DNA of 64,000 nucleotides from Coenobita brevimanus (lineage: Eukaryota; Arthropoda; Malacostraca; Decapoda; Coenobitidae): contig CM064653.1 in NCBI GenBank assembly GCA_032717465.1, forward strand, positions 38,943,055 to 39,007,054, read 5' to 3'. A program made the translations under genes and the position numbers. Below are positions 11,463 through 22,604 of this stretch, in pieces (position 1 is the first letter of the stretch; every line of letters begins with the position of its first letter). The notes under the pieces are model-generated. The model was not told the DNA's origin. It saw only the letters and a program-made list of their open reading frames with translations, and made no database searches.

Positions 11463-12710
11463 TGACGGAGTTAGGGAAATAATAGAGGAATTAGTTGGAG
11501 AAGAACAGTGAGGCTTTAGGAAGGGAAGAGGTTGTGTAGATCAGATATTCTTAGATCTTTAGTGGAAAGTTTCTAGAGAAGGGAAAGAAGTTGTATGCAG
11601 CCTTCATGGATTTGGAGAAAGCATATGATAGGGTGGATAGACAAGGATTGTGGAAAGTATTACAAATATATTGAGTAGCTGGGAAGATGTTGAATGCTGT
11701 GAAGAGTATGTGTGAGGGTGCTAAGGGTGCAGTGCATGTGGATAGTGAACTGAGTGAATTTTTGTGTTTGAAGGTTGGGTTGAAACAGGGATGTGTCATG
11801 TCTCCATGGTTGTTCAATCTGTACATGAATGGGGTTATAAAAGAGATACAAGGTAGGGCAGTGGATGTTGGAGTGGCCCTAGTGAGAGAGGGTAGTGTCT
11901 GGAAACTCCCTGTACTGTTGTTTGCAGATGTTAAGCAAAGATGAAGGGGAGCTGCAAGGCTTGGTGGACGAGTTTAGGAGAGTGTGTAAGAAACAGAATT
12001 TAAAGGTGAATGTAGGGAAGAGCAAAGTTATGGTCATCGAGAGAAGTGAAGTCAGTGAATGTACAGTAAAGTTGGATGATGAGGAAATGGAAAATGTGAG
12101 TACATTTAAGTACTTGGGTAGTGTGATGAGTAAGGATAGAAGTTTGGAGGGTGAAGTGCTTGAAAGGGTACAACAAGGAAGAATGGTTGCTGGTTCCTTG
12201 AAAGCAGTGATAAGAAACAGGGAAGTAAGCATGGAAGCGAAAAAGTTACTACATGACAGTATTGTGTTGCCAACTCTAATATATGGAAGTGAAGCTTGGA
12301 CCTTGTTGGAGGGACAAGAGTCAGAAGTGAGAGCATTGGGAATGAGTTATTTGAGAGGAACATTTGGAGTTACATGGAGAGACAGACTGACAACTGAGGA
12401 AGTGAAGAAGCATTGTGGTGTGGATGTGATAGGAAGTATTAGGAGAAACACACTGAGGTGGTCTGGCCATGTGGGGGGGATGGAGAGTGAGAGACTGATG
12501 AGGAAAGTGTATGTGAGTGATGTGGAGGGGGGGAGAAGGAGGGGGAGGCCAAGGATGAGATGGAGGGATGGAGTGGAGAGGTACATGAGAGAGGGGGGGG
12601 AGTGAGCTGGGGGGAGGGCAGTCAAATGGTGGGTGACAGAGCGACTTGGAGGCATTTTGTTTGCAGCCACCCTTTGTGGGATTAGGGCATCAGGCTATAG
12701 ATAGATAGGA
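11463..12710 (+). mobile_element. LINE family A, copy 2, motif C deleted
   Basis: RT sequence from 'EELVGEEQ*GFRKGRGC' (about 11490-11540), motif A 'AAFMDLEKAYDRVDR' (about 11598-11643), motif B 'GLKQGCVMSPWLFNLYM', then 'VLLFAD' followed directly by 'LSKDEGEL'. The sequence coding the second catalytic Asp and 'DTVLLS' is lost and the frame changes (11687-11944 versus 11895-12605). The rest is intact to 'RPRMRWRDGVERYMREGG'. The 3' end reads '..gggattagggcatcaggc' followed by a TAGA-type tail at about 12690-12705. Confidence 0.9.
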
Positions 12711-12886
12711 AAGGCCTCTTGTACTGAAGTTTTTTTTTAAGGCTATATCCAACCAAGCCAGGTCGAAAAGTCTGCCATAAGCTGAATGAAATCTTTCAGA
12801 AACGACAAGAAAAATTAAAATGACATCCCTGGCAGATTATTTCCATACTGTGTACCACTTTTGCATTGTCTCATATCCAGGAGAGT

Positions 12887-13100
12887 CTAGGTTAGGTTAG
12901 GTTTGTTTTCTTAGCATAAAGTAAGTTAATCTGTTATTCAGTTAGGTTAATGTGTTAGATTAGTGTAGGTTAAGTAAAGTAAGATTAGAGTAGGTTATGT
13001 TAGATTAGTGAAGGTTAAGTTACATTAGATTAATGTAGGTTAAGTTACATTAAATTAGCAAAGGTCAAGTTACATTAGATTAGTGTGGGTTACGTAACAT
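12887..13100. repeat. TTAGG-like and ~26-bp degenerate tandem repeat
   Basis: Begins with three GGTTA units (TTAGG is the ancestral arthropod telomere repeat), then about seven degenerate copies of a unit like 'gtaggttaagttacattag'. The same unit occurs at 17120-17262. This looks like interspersed AT-rich tandem DNA and not a telomere, since the TTAGG units are few. Confidence 0.6.
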
Positions 13101-13176
13101 TTGATTCATTGCAGAATTTATTTTCGGCTTGATTCTCAAAAAGGTAAATTTTCTTATATACACCCAACTCCCAAAC

Positions 13177-13420
13177 AAGCTTAAAATTATATTTTTCCGA
13201 AGGATTTTAGTGTTTTTCGTTTGAATCTGATAATCATTTCTGTTGGAAATAACTTTTTTTTGCATTCTCCCCCCCCCCAAAGAATAATGGGGGACCTGTG
13301 GGAAAGCGGGATTTTTTGGGGGGGGGGAAACAAGCAAAAACAAGTGATTTCCGACTGAAACTGGTATCAAATTCAAACCAAAAACACTAAAATCCTTTGG
13401 AAAAATATAATTTTAAGCTT
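13177..13420. repeat. Foldback (long inverted repeat) element
   Basis: Arm 13177-13226 ('aagcttaaaattatattttt' onward) pairs with 13371-13420 with two mismatches over 50 bp. Weaker pairing continues inward to about 13258 and 13338, giving arms of roughly 80 bp. The loop holds C- and G-runs. Outer flanks also contain inverted 'taggttaggttagg' / 'ctaacctaac' motifs at 12890 and 13495. No coding capacity; probably a MITE-like foldback. Confidence 0.75.
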
Positions 13421-13510
13421 TTTAGGGAATTTGTGTTGCCTAACTGGGGGGGCTTTGCCCCCCAGATCCCCCATGACATTAACCAAACCTCATCTAACCT
13501 AACCTAACTG

Positions 13511-14436
13511 GGTGTAAATATGAAATAATGCCTTTACCTACCAGTTTACCGCTCCTGAAGTAATTACGGTGATTTTGCAGTCTTCACAGTTCATGGCTGG
13601 AGACGAACTGACTTTCAAATCATGCGGGCCCTAGGGTGGGGCGATTGAAATCCTACTTTGTGATTAGCCGAAAAATGTGCTTTATCCACCCACACACATA
13701 ACAGGCACAAATGAACACATACAACTGTCCGAACACTGCAGGGAAAAGATGGCTTTCTCCCACTGAATATAATAACAATATAAATTACATAACTCATCAA
13801 AGGTTGATTTACGACGGAAGTGCCATAGAAGAAAAAAGGCTTAGAATTGCTTAAAGTATATGGTGAGTTAGCCCATTTTCTTGTCAGTGAGTTGGGTGTA
13901 AATACGTAATAATACCCTCAAAAAGTGTTAATTCTCCAGCAAAAAATCAAAATGGTATAAGGTAATTGTCTACAGCACTTTTGAGATTGCCTAGTACTTA
14001 CCTTTACATTTTCAGCACTAAAATTCCTTAATAGCTACATATATTATCAGCAGGACGATGAAAATTTGCCGGGGATTTAATTAAAAGGACGCAGAGATGC
14101 TGGCCTGCTGATACATTAAGATCCGGTGTTTACCGTAATATTATATAAATTATCAAGCGCTTTGTGTATATTTACACGTCCAGCATCTTCTTAAAAAACA
14201 TCAGGTCACATTACATTGCATATATCTCAGCTAAATCATGGTAAATTTCCCAGAAATTGCAATACTCTCCCAAGCGCCTTTTGAACTGCAGGACCCTGTT
14301 TGTTTACCTTATGTTTTGATTTCTCACCGTATGAGGGCAGCACGATCTGGGACGCCGTTGCACGGTTGCCATAGCAACGGTGGCGAGACTGATGCCCGTC
14401 GACTGCTGTCGTGTTCTGCAGTGAAAGGGAATAATA
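13511..14436. other. Unassigned non-coding stretch
   Basis: No gene recognised. A ~30-bp motif ('gggtgtaaata.g.aataat') occurs at about 13510 and again at about 13898. Confidence 0.4.
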
Positions 14437-14898
14437 ATCTACTGCAGAGGTTCTCAAAGTGGGGGTCCCGACCCCCAGAGGGGTCACGAAATAATTTTGA
14501 GGGGTCGCGAGATCCTGCAACCCCTCCTATTTCCTCCTCCTCCTCTTCCTCTTCCTCCCACTACCCATCCTAACGCGTCTAGTACTTGTCAGCGGTGGTC
14601 GACCTGCCCGATGCTCGATAATGCATCATAAAGCAACGTTATGTATGCATGCTTTCTTATGTATGCATGCTTTCTTTGCTGGATAAAGTACTCCACACTA
14701 ATAATCTTGTAATATTGATAATAGTTACTACTTTGTGTGTCCTCACTTCAGAACGATTTATTTTAGAGTTATTGGTGTTGTTACACGTGGCATATGCACT
14801 CAGTAAAGGCGTGTGTTTTGTGAGAAGGCCGTCAGTATCGGTTCGTAAGGCTCGTGCAACTCTACTCTCGTGACATCGTTGCTATTTAACCTGCACCA

Positions 14899-16817
14899 TG
14901 GAACGGTGGCTAATTCGCAAGGCTACAAGCAAGGACACATAAACAGACATCAGTGAAGCATCCGATGATGTTAATTCCGAGCAACCAAGCACGTCAAGTG
15001 GGAATAAGGGCCATGACGGACATAACGCAAAAACTTACCAGTGTGATCGACCATCCAAGCGCCGAAAATATCGAAGAATTCATACAATATGGATTTACTT
15101 GCTGTACAGTTAATGATATTCATCATCCTCAGTGTGTTCTGTGTTTTGAAGTTCTTGCTCACGAAAGCCTGAAACCAGCGAAAATGAAAAGACGCTTGCA
15201 AACCAAACATCCAGATCATGCTAAAAAGACAATAGACTTTTTCCAACGAAAGGAAAAAGAGCTACAGGGACAAAAACAGGTGATAACACAGAAAACTACA
15301 ACTCCTGCCGAAGCTCAAATGTCATCATATGCGGTTGCATACCTAATTGCACAGAAGAAAAAGGCACACACAATTGGTGAAGACCTCATAAAACCTGCTG
15401 CAGTGGCAATGTGTCGAGCTGTGCACGGAGAAAAAGTGGCCCGTGACCTTGACACTATCCCTCTGTCAAACGACACCGTAAGGCGGCGTATTCATGACAT
15501 TGCAGATGACATTCGGTGTCAACTGATTGAAGAGTGAAGAATGTGAGGTATGCTTTGCAGGTTGATGAGTCGACTGACATTTCAAATTCTGCTCAGTTAC
15601 TCGTATTCATAAGATACAGTTTTGATGGAAGACTTAATGAGGACATGTTGTTTTGCTCTACTTTGGAAGAAACATGCACAGGGGATGCTATTTTCACAGA
15701 GTTAGACAGCAAGCTACGTGAGATGGGATTGCCTTGGAACCAGTGTGTCGGTGTATGCACAGACGGGGCTGGGGCAATGCTGGGTAAAAGGAAAGGATTA
15801 AGAGGAAAAATCTTGCAGGTGGCTCCTAATGTTAATTTCACTCATTGTATTATTCATCGGGAAGCTCTTGCTAGTAAGGCTCTTGTTCCAGAGCTAAACA
15901 GTGTTCTTGAAACTGCAATTAAAATAGTGAATTTCATAAAGTCACGGCCACTGAACGCCAGCTTGTTTGCCACACTTTGTAAGGATATGGGTTAGGACCA
16001 TGAGGCTTTATTGCTCCACACAGAGGCCAGATGGCTTTCCCGAGGCAAGGTTCTCACATGCCTGTATCAGGTGAGGGATGAAGTTCGCCTCTTTCTTCTT
16101 GAATGTGGGTCCACACTCAGTGTTCATTTGTGTGACTCCACATGGCTAGCAAAACTTGCATATCTTGCAAGCATTTATGAAAAACTGAATGAACTGAACT
16201 TGTCAATACAAGGCCCAAACACAAACATTTTGACAATGTCCGACAAAGTAAATGCATTCAAAAGGAAGCTGGAACGATGGGCTGTGAGATCTGAAGAGGG
16301 AAATGTTGAAATGTTTCCCTTGCTGGAAGAATTCGTTGAAGAGAATGAACTGCACGCATGTTTGGATAACATGAGAGGAGCCATAGCCACTCACTTTCGA
16401 AGTCTCTTTGACCACTTCAAAAAGTACTTCACGGAAGAGACAACTCTACAACAACATGACTGGATACGACAACCGTTCACTGCTACCGGGAGTCACTTAC
16501 CATCTGATCTGGAGGATGCACTGCTTGAACTCTCTAGTGATCGAACCTTACGGATGAAGTTTGAGTCGACAACACTGGATAAGTTTTGGATATCAGTGGC
16601 AGAAGAATATCCAGGATTATCCAAGACCGCAATGAATGTACTGACGTCTTTCGGATCGACCTACCTTTGTGAAGTTACATTTTCCGCACTAACATACATA
16701 AAAAACAAGTACCGATCACGACTTCGTGTCGAGGATGATCTCCGTGTTGCAGTTTCCAGCATCGCCCCAAGGCTGGAGACGCTGTGCTCCAAGAAGCAAG
16801 CCCATTCTTCCCATTAA
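14899..16817 (+). pseudogene. hAT (ZBED5-like) transposase, broken
   Basis: The start MERWLIRKA at 14899 is in the family's usual position. A stop follows at about 14941 and a frameshift near 15070. Frame 14953-15537 carries a BED zinc finger ('PQCVLCFEVL...KPAKMKRRLQTKHPDH') in which the first zinc-binding His, usual in KRHLxTKH, is Arg. Frame 15534-15995 carries catalytic D1 in VDESTDIS and D2 in VCTDGAGAMLG; its stop is a TAG at 15993. The same frame reopens at 16011 with 'LLHTEARWLSRGKVL' and ends with the hATC dimerisation domain ('FGSTYLCEVTFSALTYIK', 'VEDDLR') and 'KQAHSSH'. Lesions: at least two frameshifts and two stops. The family cuts and pastes DNA in the nucleus; this copy cannot make the full protein. 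Confidence 0.9.
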
Positions 16818-16847
16818 TAATGGTAAGTTGTTCAGCCTTTAAAGACT

Positions 16848-16854
16848 GTGTGTG

Positions 16855-16920
<66 letters not shown>
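16848..16920. repeat. (GT)n(GA)n microsatellite
   Basis: About 26 bases of GT alternation followed by about 45 bases of GA alternation, inside the hAT element, after the transposase stop. Confidence 0.9.
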
Positions 16921-16924
<4 letters not shown>

Positions 16925-17119
16925 ATACAAGCTTACATACGTACATACATACATAGACAGGCAAGCAGATACACGGAGACATGGAAATGTGTTACAGTGA
17001 TTGTCAGAAATGCTTTGTTGCTGGGGGAGTGGGTCGCGAATCTATCGAAGTAATTTGTAGGGGTCGCAGCCAAAAATGTTTGAGAACCCCTGATCTACTG
17101 TATAGTCATAAAGCGCAGC

Positions 17120-17262
17120 GAAATGGTTATGTTAGATTAGTGTAGGTTCAGTTACGTTAGATTAGTGTAGGTTAAGTTATGGTAGCTTAACGTATCCTGA
17201 GAATTACGTTAGATTAGTGTAGGTTAAGTTATGGTAGCTTAACGTATCCTGAGAATTACGTT
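17120..17262. repeat. Degenerate 'gttagattagtgtaggtt' repeat
   Basis: Same unit as 12950-13100. Also contains a ~53-bp tandem pair ending 'taacgtatcctgagaattac'. Confidence 0.65.
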
Positions 17263-18606
17263 ACGTTAGGGGAAAAAGAAGTGTGTGGTAATCATAGGGG
17301 CATTTGTCTTTTTAGTATAATAGGAAAAGTGTATGGTAGGATACTTATTGACAGAGTTAAAGAAAGAAGAGAGGAATTAGTTGGAGAAGAACAAGGAGGC
17401 TTTAGGAAGGGAAGAGGTTGTGTAGAACAGATATTCATTCTTAGATCTTTAGTGGAAAAGTTTCTAGAGAAGGGAAAGAAGTTGTATGCAGCTTTCATGG
17501 ATTTGGAGAAAGCATATGACAGGGTGGATAGACAAGGATTGTGGAAAGTATTAAGAATATATGGAGTAGATGGAAAGTTGTTGAATGCTGTGAAGAGTAT
17601 GCATGATGGTGCTAAGCTGCAGTGCGTGTGGATGGTGAACTAAGTGAATTTTTCTCTTTGGAGGTTGGGTTGAAACAGGGATGTCATGTCTCCATGGTTG
17701 TTCAATCTGTTCATGGATGGGGTAATAAAAGAGGTACAAGGTAGGGTAGTGGATGTTGGAGTGGCCCTGGTGAGAAAGGATAGTGTTTGGAAACTCCTTA
17801 TACTGTTGTTTGTAGATGATACTGTGTTGTTGAGTGAAGATGAAGGGGAGCTGCAAGGCTTGGTGGATGAGTTTGGGAGAGTGTGCAAGAAACGGAATCT
17901 AAAGGTGAATGTAGGGAAGAGTAAAGTGATGGTCTTTGAGAGAGGTGAAGTTAGTGAATGTACTGCGAGGTTGGATGGTGAGGAATTGGAAAATGTGAGT
18001 ACGTTTAAGTACTTGGGTAGTGTGATGAGTAAGGATGGAGGTTTGGAGGGTGAAGTGCTTGAAAGGGTGCAGCAGGGAAGAAAGGTTGCTGGTTCTTTGA
18101 AAGCAGTGATAAGAAACAGGGAAGTGAGCATGGAAGTGAAAAAGTTACTACATGACAGTATTGTGATACCAACTCTAACGTATGGAAGTGAAGCTTGGAT
18201 GTTGTTGGAGGGACATAAGTCAAGAGTGAGAGCAGTGGAAATGAGTTATTTAAGAGGAGCCTGTGGAGTCACATGGAGAGACAGGCTGACGAATGAGGAT
18301 ATAAAGGAGAGTTGTGGTGTGGATGTGGATATGATAGGAAGTGTTATGAGGAACACACTGAGGTGGTTTGGCCATGTGGAGAGGATGGAGGGTGAAAGAC
18401 TGACTAAGAGAGTGTATGTGAGTGAGGTGGAGGGGGGAAGCGGGAGGGGGAGGCCAAGGTTGAGATGGAGGGATGGGGTGGAGAGGTATATGAGAGAGGG
18501 GGGTGTGAGTTGGGAGCAGGGCAGTGAAATGGCGGGGGACAGGACGACGTGGAGGCGATTTGTTTGTGGCCACCCCAAACGGGATTGAGGCGTCTGGCAA
18601 TAGATA
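17263..18606 (+). mobile_element. LINE family A, copy 3, nearly complete RT
   Basis: Begins abruptly near 17263, in the position corresponding to 'KRGKKNCV' of the 33.6-kb copy. Contains 'GGFRKGRGCVEQIF', motif A 'AAFMDLEKAYDRVDR' (about 17487-17535), motif B 'GLKQG..MSPWLFN', motif C as LLFVDDTVLL (Ala to Val before DD), 'FKYLGSVMSKDG', 'LRWFGHVERMEGERL', 'RPRLRWRDGVERYMREGG' and 'GHPKRD' with a stop near 18588. Two small indels near 17612 and 17683 shift the frame and restore it, leaving a TAA at 17641. The copy ends in a TAGA-type tail at about 18598-18606. Confidence 0.9.
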
Positions 18607-18950
18607 GATAAAGAATTTTCGTGAGAGGCGGCTTGCAGTCCTGATGGACCCAGGTTCGAATCCTGGCTGGGGCAGGGGACAGTTTAAGGATTTGAATTTC
18701 ATAAAAAGCAGACTTTCCTGATCTACCAGATGACCCGCCGACATGTCGTAAAAATATCCCCGCTAATACCAATACACCAGTCCTGTATGAGACAGCCCTA
18801 GGATGTATTCAATATGGACGGTGAGTGTTAGCGCCGAAGTGGTGACATGTGGAGGTGTAGGAGGACTACTGGGCCTTGGGATAGGCTACTGCCCCCAAGA
18901 TATAGGCCCTGAAGCCTTTGCCCAGAGTCGGACAAAAAAAAAAAAAAAAA
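18607..18950 (+). repeat. tRNA-derived SINE with poly(A) tail
   Basis: A perfect Pol III B box, GGTTCGAATCC, lies at 18653-18663 in a perfect 5-bp T-stem (CCAGG/CCTGG). About 270 bp of non-tRNA body follow, then a 17-base A run at 18934-18950. This is the layout of a tRNA-derived SINE. The A-box side is missing or degenerate, because the element directly abuts the LINE tail at 18606, so it may be 5' truncated. Confidence 0.7.
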
Positions 18951-20296
18951 GTTAACTGCATTAAATGTCAGTTTTAGGTCAAGATAGAATACAAACACTA
19001 AAACCTTAAGATATAGGGAGATGTGGATTTTTAAAAAAAATCGTATTATTAGCCATGGTTTCGTCTTTTCGTCAACCAATTAAATTCTCATGCAGTGTCT
19101 TAGAATTCATGCAAATAGCTTATATAGCACAAATCTTTTACACTGCTGTTGATCATAATGCTACGCTAGAAGCTCCTTGGCTCAAATTTTTGTTGCTCGT
19201 CCCGTAGCTAAATGGCATAGAGAATAGTGCAGCCTTACATTATTTCTACACCACAGGTCGTATTCTGGTACTAATTTATTGCTGTAACTCATCGGTCAAA
19301 ATATACAGATGGCAGCTTTTGGTCTTTTTAAAGTGAAATGAGTGAAGCAAACTTTGAACTTTTGAAATCGGCGGGCAGGTTCCAAATTATAAACGTTTTT
19401 CAGCAGGTGCGCGTGGATAAGAATGTTTTATTTTTCATATTTTTTCTTTCACTGGAACCAAGGTAGGGAAATATTAAACTGGAAAAAATTTGGACCAAAC
19501 AAGTCTTTTTCGGTTATTAGTAAGTTGCTAATGGACGCCAGAAAATGCCAGAAATTGTTGAAGATGTTTTATGAATGCCAAGCAGATCGGACAGGAAGTT
19601 GTATCCCGACGCCATTTTGAGCAAAGAGAGGGCAGCCTGGTAAGTATCCGACTTTAATTCATATTTTTTTTTATTAGTCACAGTTAATTTGCAAACATTA
19701 CTCTATTTACTGATTCTAGATAGGCTAATTGTGATCACTTGGAGGTGGGTATGGTAGGGAAATGGTTTAATGGTGATGCTTTTAGGTGACTGATGAGATT
19801 GGGGCAGGCGACTCTGAAAAGTCGGCTTCGTAAGTAACCGTCCTAATTCAAATTTTTGACTACTTACACATATTTTGCCCACTTTATTCTTGTTACTAGT
19901 TTTAGTAAAGGTAACAGAGATGACTTTGAATTAGGTATCATAAGGGTTATTGTGTTTTGAGATGGTAAATGGTGATGGAGTGCACAGACGCCCAAGAGGC
20001 CGGCGTCCCATGTACTCAGCTTTGATTCCAAACTTATAACCGTTTTCAACCAAGTTAGCTACATTATTGCTGGTAAATATAGGCAAGTTAATAGAGATTG
20101 TTTAGAGGTTAGAATGGTTAGGAACTTTTATTGTTTTATGGTGTAAAATTGTTGACTGCTTTTCAGGTTGTCCCCATATTTCGTCCCAGTAAGGATGCTG
20201 CACCAGTTCCCTTCCTTCCCATATACAGGATACAGGTAATTTACTTACTTTTATTTACTTAGTACAATTAGATAAGTTAATGTAAATTTCTTAGAT

Positions 20297-21611
20297 CACT
20301 GGTTCCCAAAGGGTTACGCGATTCCGTGGTAGGCTACCAAAGTTTCCGTGCTTCAAGGCACGCATCCGTGTCTGACTTAAATATCTGTGATTATTGACAG
20401 CTACATTGTAATGAAGGGTAGAAACTGTAGAATATTTGAATTTTAAATTCGAAGTCATTGGTGTACTGTAACTGTACAACATACCTAAGGGAACTTAATT
20501 CGCTAAAATTAGTACTGTATTCGTACTGCCGTTTGCACTGATGGTGCAAAAGCAATGACAGGCCCAGTAAAAGGTGTTTTGGCTCTTATTAGAAACGTTG
20601 CTCCATCAGGCAGACACTGTTGCCTTCATAGACGTGCACTTGCAGTAAAGAAGATGCCATGCGAACTAAAGTTATGCTCGATGAGGTATTCAAGGTGGTA
20701 AATTTCATCAAAGCTAGACTACGAAATTCGCAGCTGCGTACGGCTCAGCTAGGAGATGGGGCCCAGTCATACTGCTCAGTTACTGCACACGGAGGTGCGC
20801 TGGTTATCCCGCGGCAAAATTCTTTCACATGTGTGTGATACGGAAGATATTAAAGTCTTTCTTACAGGAAACAGCTTTTCTCTGTCAAATAGGTTTAGTG
20901 ACGAAGTCTAGTCAATGAAACTGCCATCTTACAGATGATTTTACAAAACTAAACGAACTGAACTTGTCATTGCAAGGTTCAGATGTGACACTGAAGGTTC
21001 AGGACAAAATTGAATCTTCTCAAAGTAAACTTTTAGGCTGATTGTGCAAAGGCAAAACAAAGTGAATGTTTTCCAACTCTTCATCTCTTCCTGACTAAAA
21101 ATTCCTTGTAGTTGGATGGAAGTTTAGGAGAATGCATTGTTCACCATTTAAAACAATTAATACTTTGAGGGAATAATTTCCCAGAAAGGCAGACCCTCTG
21201 TCCATTTATGGATTCTGGATCTGTAATAGGACAAACCCTGCCTGTGAACGAGAATTAGCAACTGATTGAAATTTCAACAGAACAAACGCTCAGAACAACA
21301 TTTGATAAAGACTCGCTGCTTACCTTTTCGGCAAAGCTCTTGCACGAGTATCCTGATATTACAAAACGAGCTATGAAACATCTGATGGCATTTGCAACAC
21401 CGTATAGGCGTGGAGCTGGTTTCTCACGCTATATTGCCACTAAAAACAAACGCAGACACAAGTTGGATCCAGAACCTGATAAGCGCCTGCAACTAACAAA
21501 AATCTTTTCAGATATTGATAGTCTTTGTGGCCAAAAGCAAGCCCATACATCACGCTGAAAACTGTAAGAATGACGAAGCTTTGCAGTGATTTTCAATTGA
21601 TTCACATCAAA

Positions 21612-21645
<34 letters not shown>

Positions 21646-21704
21646 CGAGAAGCAACAGCGATTGAGAAAGTGTTCCGGCAGATGTTAAAGTTTGGGAACC
21701 ACTG
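20297..21704 (+). mobile_element. hAT element, internally deleted, in unit 1
   Basis: Termini CACTGGTTCCCAAA and TTTGGGAACCACTG, with an exact 8-bp target duplication TCTTAGAT at 20289-20296 and 21705-21712. Transposase remnants: VCTDGA (about 20531-20548, D2 of hAT), then 'NVAPSGRHCCLHRRALAVKK' (about 20597-20650), 'LLHTEVRWLSRGKILSHV' (about 20780-20835), and a C-terminal open piece 21340-21558 ending LCGQKQAHTSR, related to LCSKKQAHSSH of the element at 14445-17092. A (GT)n run lies at 21612-21643. Non-autonomous. Confidence 0.9.
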
Positions 21705-22428
21705 TCTTAGATTTCAGTTAAGGAAATCTTAGTGTTTTTGTGAGAACAAATGTAAGAAAGTTTAGATAATTATCCATCTATAATTCTATATATATATCGA
21801 CATCTTGCGGGTAATTTATGTACCATACAATAATATTCCTGCTAGTGTTGGATAAGCAAATGGAGATAACTAGGATATAAATGTTAAGGGAATTTTTATG
21901 TTTTAAGATGAAATTGTGTTACTGTGAGGTGATGAAAGTTGTCTTGATATCCTGATATAACTCCATTTTTCTGCCTTGTTACAGCCTCATTATTCACCCT
22001 TTTCTGTTATTTATGTTAAATAAGTTATATAATAGGGATAAGGAGGATGAGAGTATGGTAAAGAAATTGGTGTTTTGTGATAAATTGACAGCAATAGATA
22101 GATTGATAGATTTTAGTTTTTTAAAATTTCATCTTGAGAAGTATCCATATTTATTTAATTTTTTTCAAGTTACAGCTATTTTATGAACACGTTTCAGTTT
22201 ACTGGTAATTATAAGTAAGTGGAGATTAGGATTGTTTGAGGATATGATTGGTGCTATTGTGAGATGAAGTCTAAGAAAGTTGTTTAAGTCCCTGTCTCTA
22301 ATTCCACCTTTTAACTACTTACTGGTACAGCTTGTTTATCCATTTATCAATGTTAAATCAGTTAATAGAGGTAAGAAAGAGGTGAGTATAGTTAGGATAT
22401 TTAGGTGATTATACCCTTTTTACCCTAA

Positions 22429-22604
22429 CTTGTCCTAAAATTGTCAGATCTCTGCCTTGAATACTGGGTTTTAATGAGATTAACCCAAGAATACGATGCC
22501 AGTCACGAAGAAGTGCTATGGAATGGATGTAGAGCTGCAGAATTGTCTTTCTTTATCAATAAGCTGTGTGAAATATGCTGCAAAGGACAAATATCTGGGC
22601 CAAG
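22429..22604. mobile_element. Candidate TTAA-type MITE (unit 1)
   Basis: Ends CTTGTCCTAAAA and TGGGCCAAG are imperfect inverted repeats, flanked by CTAA and TTAG, each one base from TTAA. A relative at 44348-44471 is flanked by intact TTAA on both sides. TTAA flanks suggest a piggyBac-type non-autonomous element. No coding capacity. Confidence 0.5.

Larger units (their letters stand above)
14445..17092 (+). mobile_element. Full-length ZBED5-like hAT transposon
   Basis: Termini CAGAGGTTCTCAAA and TTTGAGAACCCCTG are near-perfect hAT-type inverted repeats. They are flanked by an exact 8-bp target duplication ATCTACTG at 14437-14444 and 17093-17100. The 2648-bp element encodes one transposase (see 14899-16817) in the ZBED/FAM200 group. 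Next to the right end is a GT/GA microsatellite. Confidence 0.93.

Noticed and set aside
12887..12903. Telomere (TTAGG)n
   Set aside because: Only three units in a degenerate AT-rich repeat. At most interstitial or chance.
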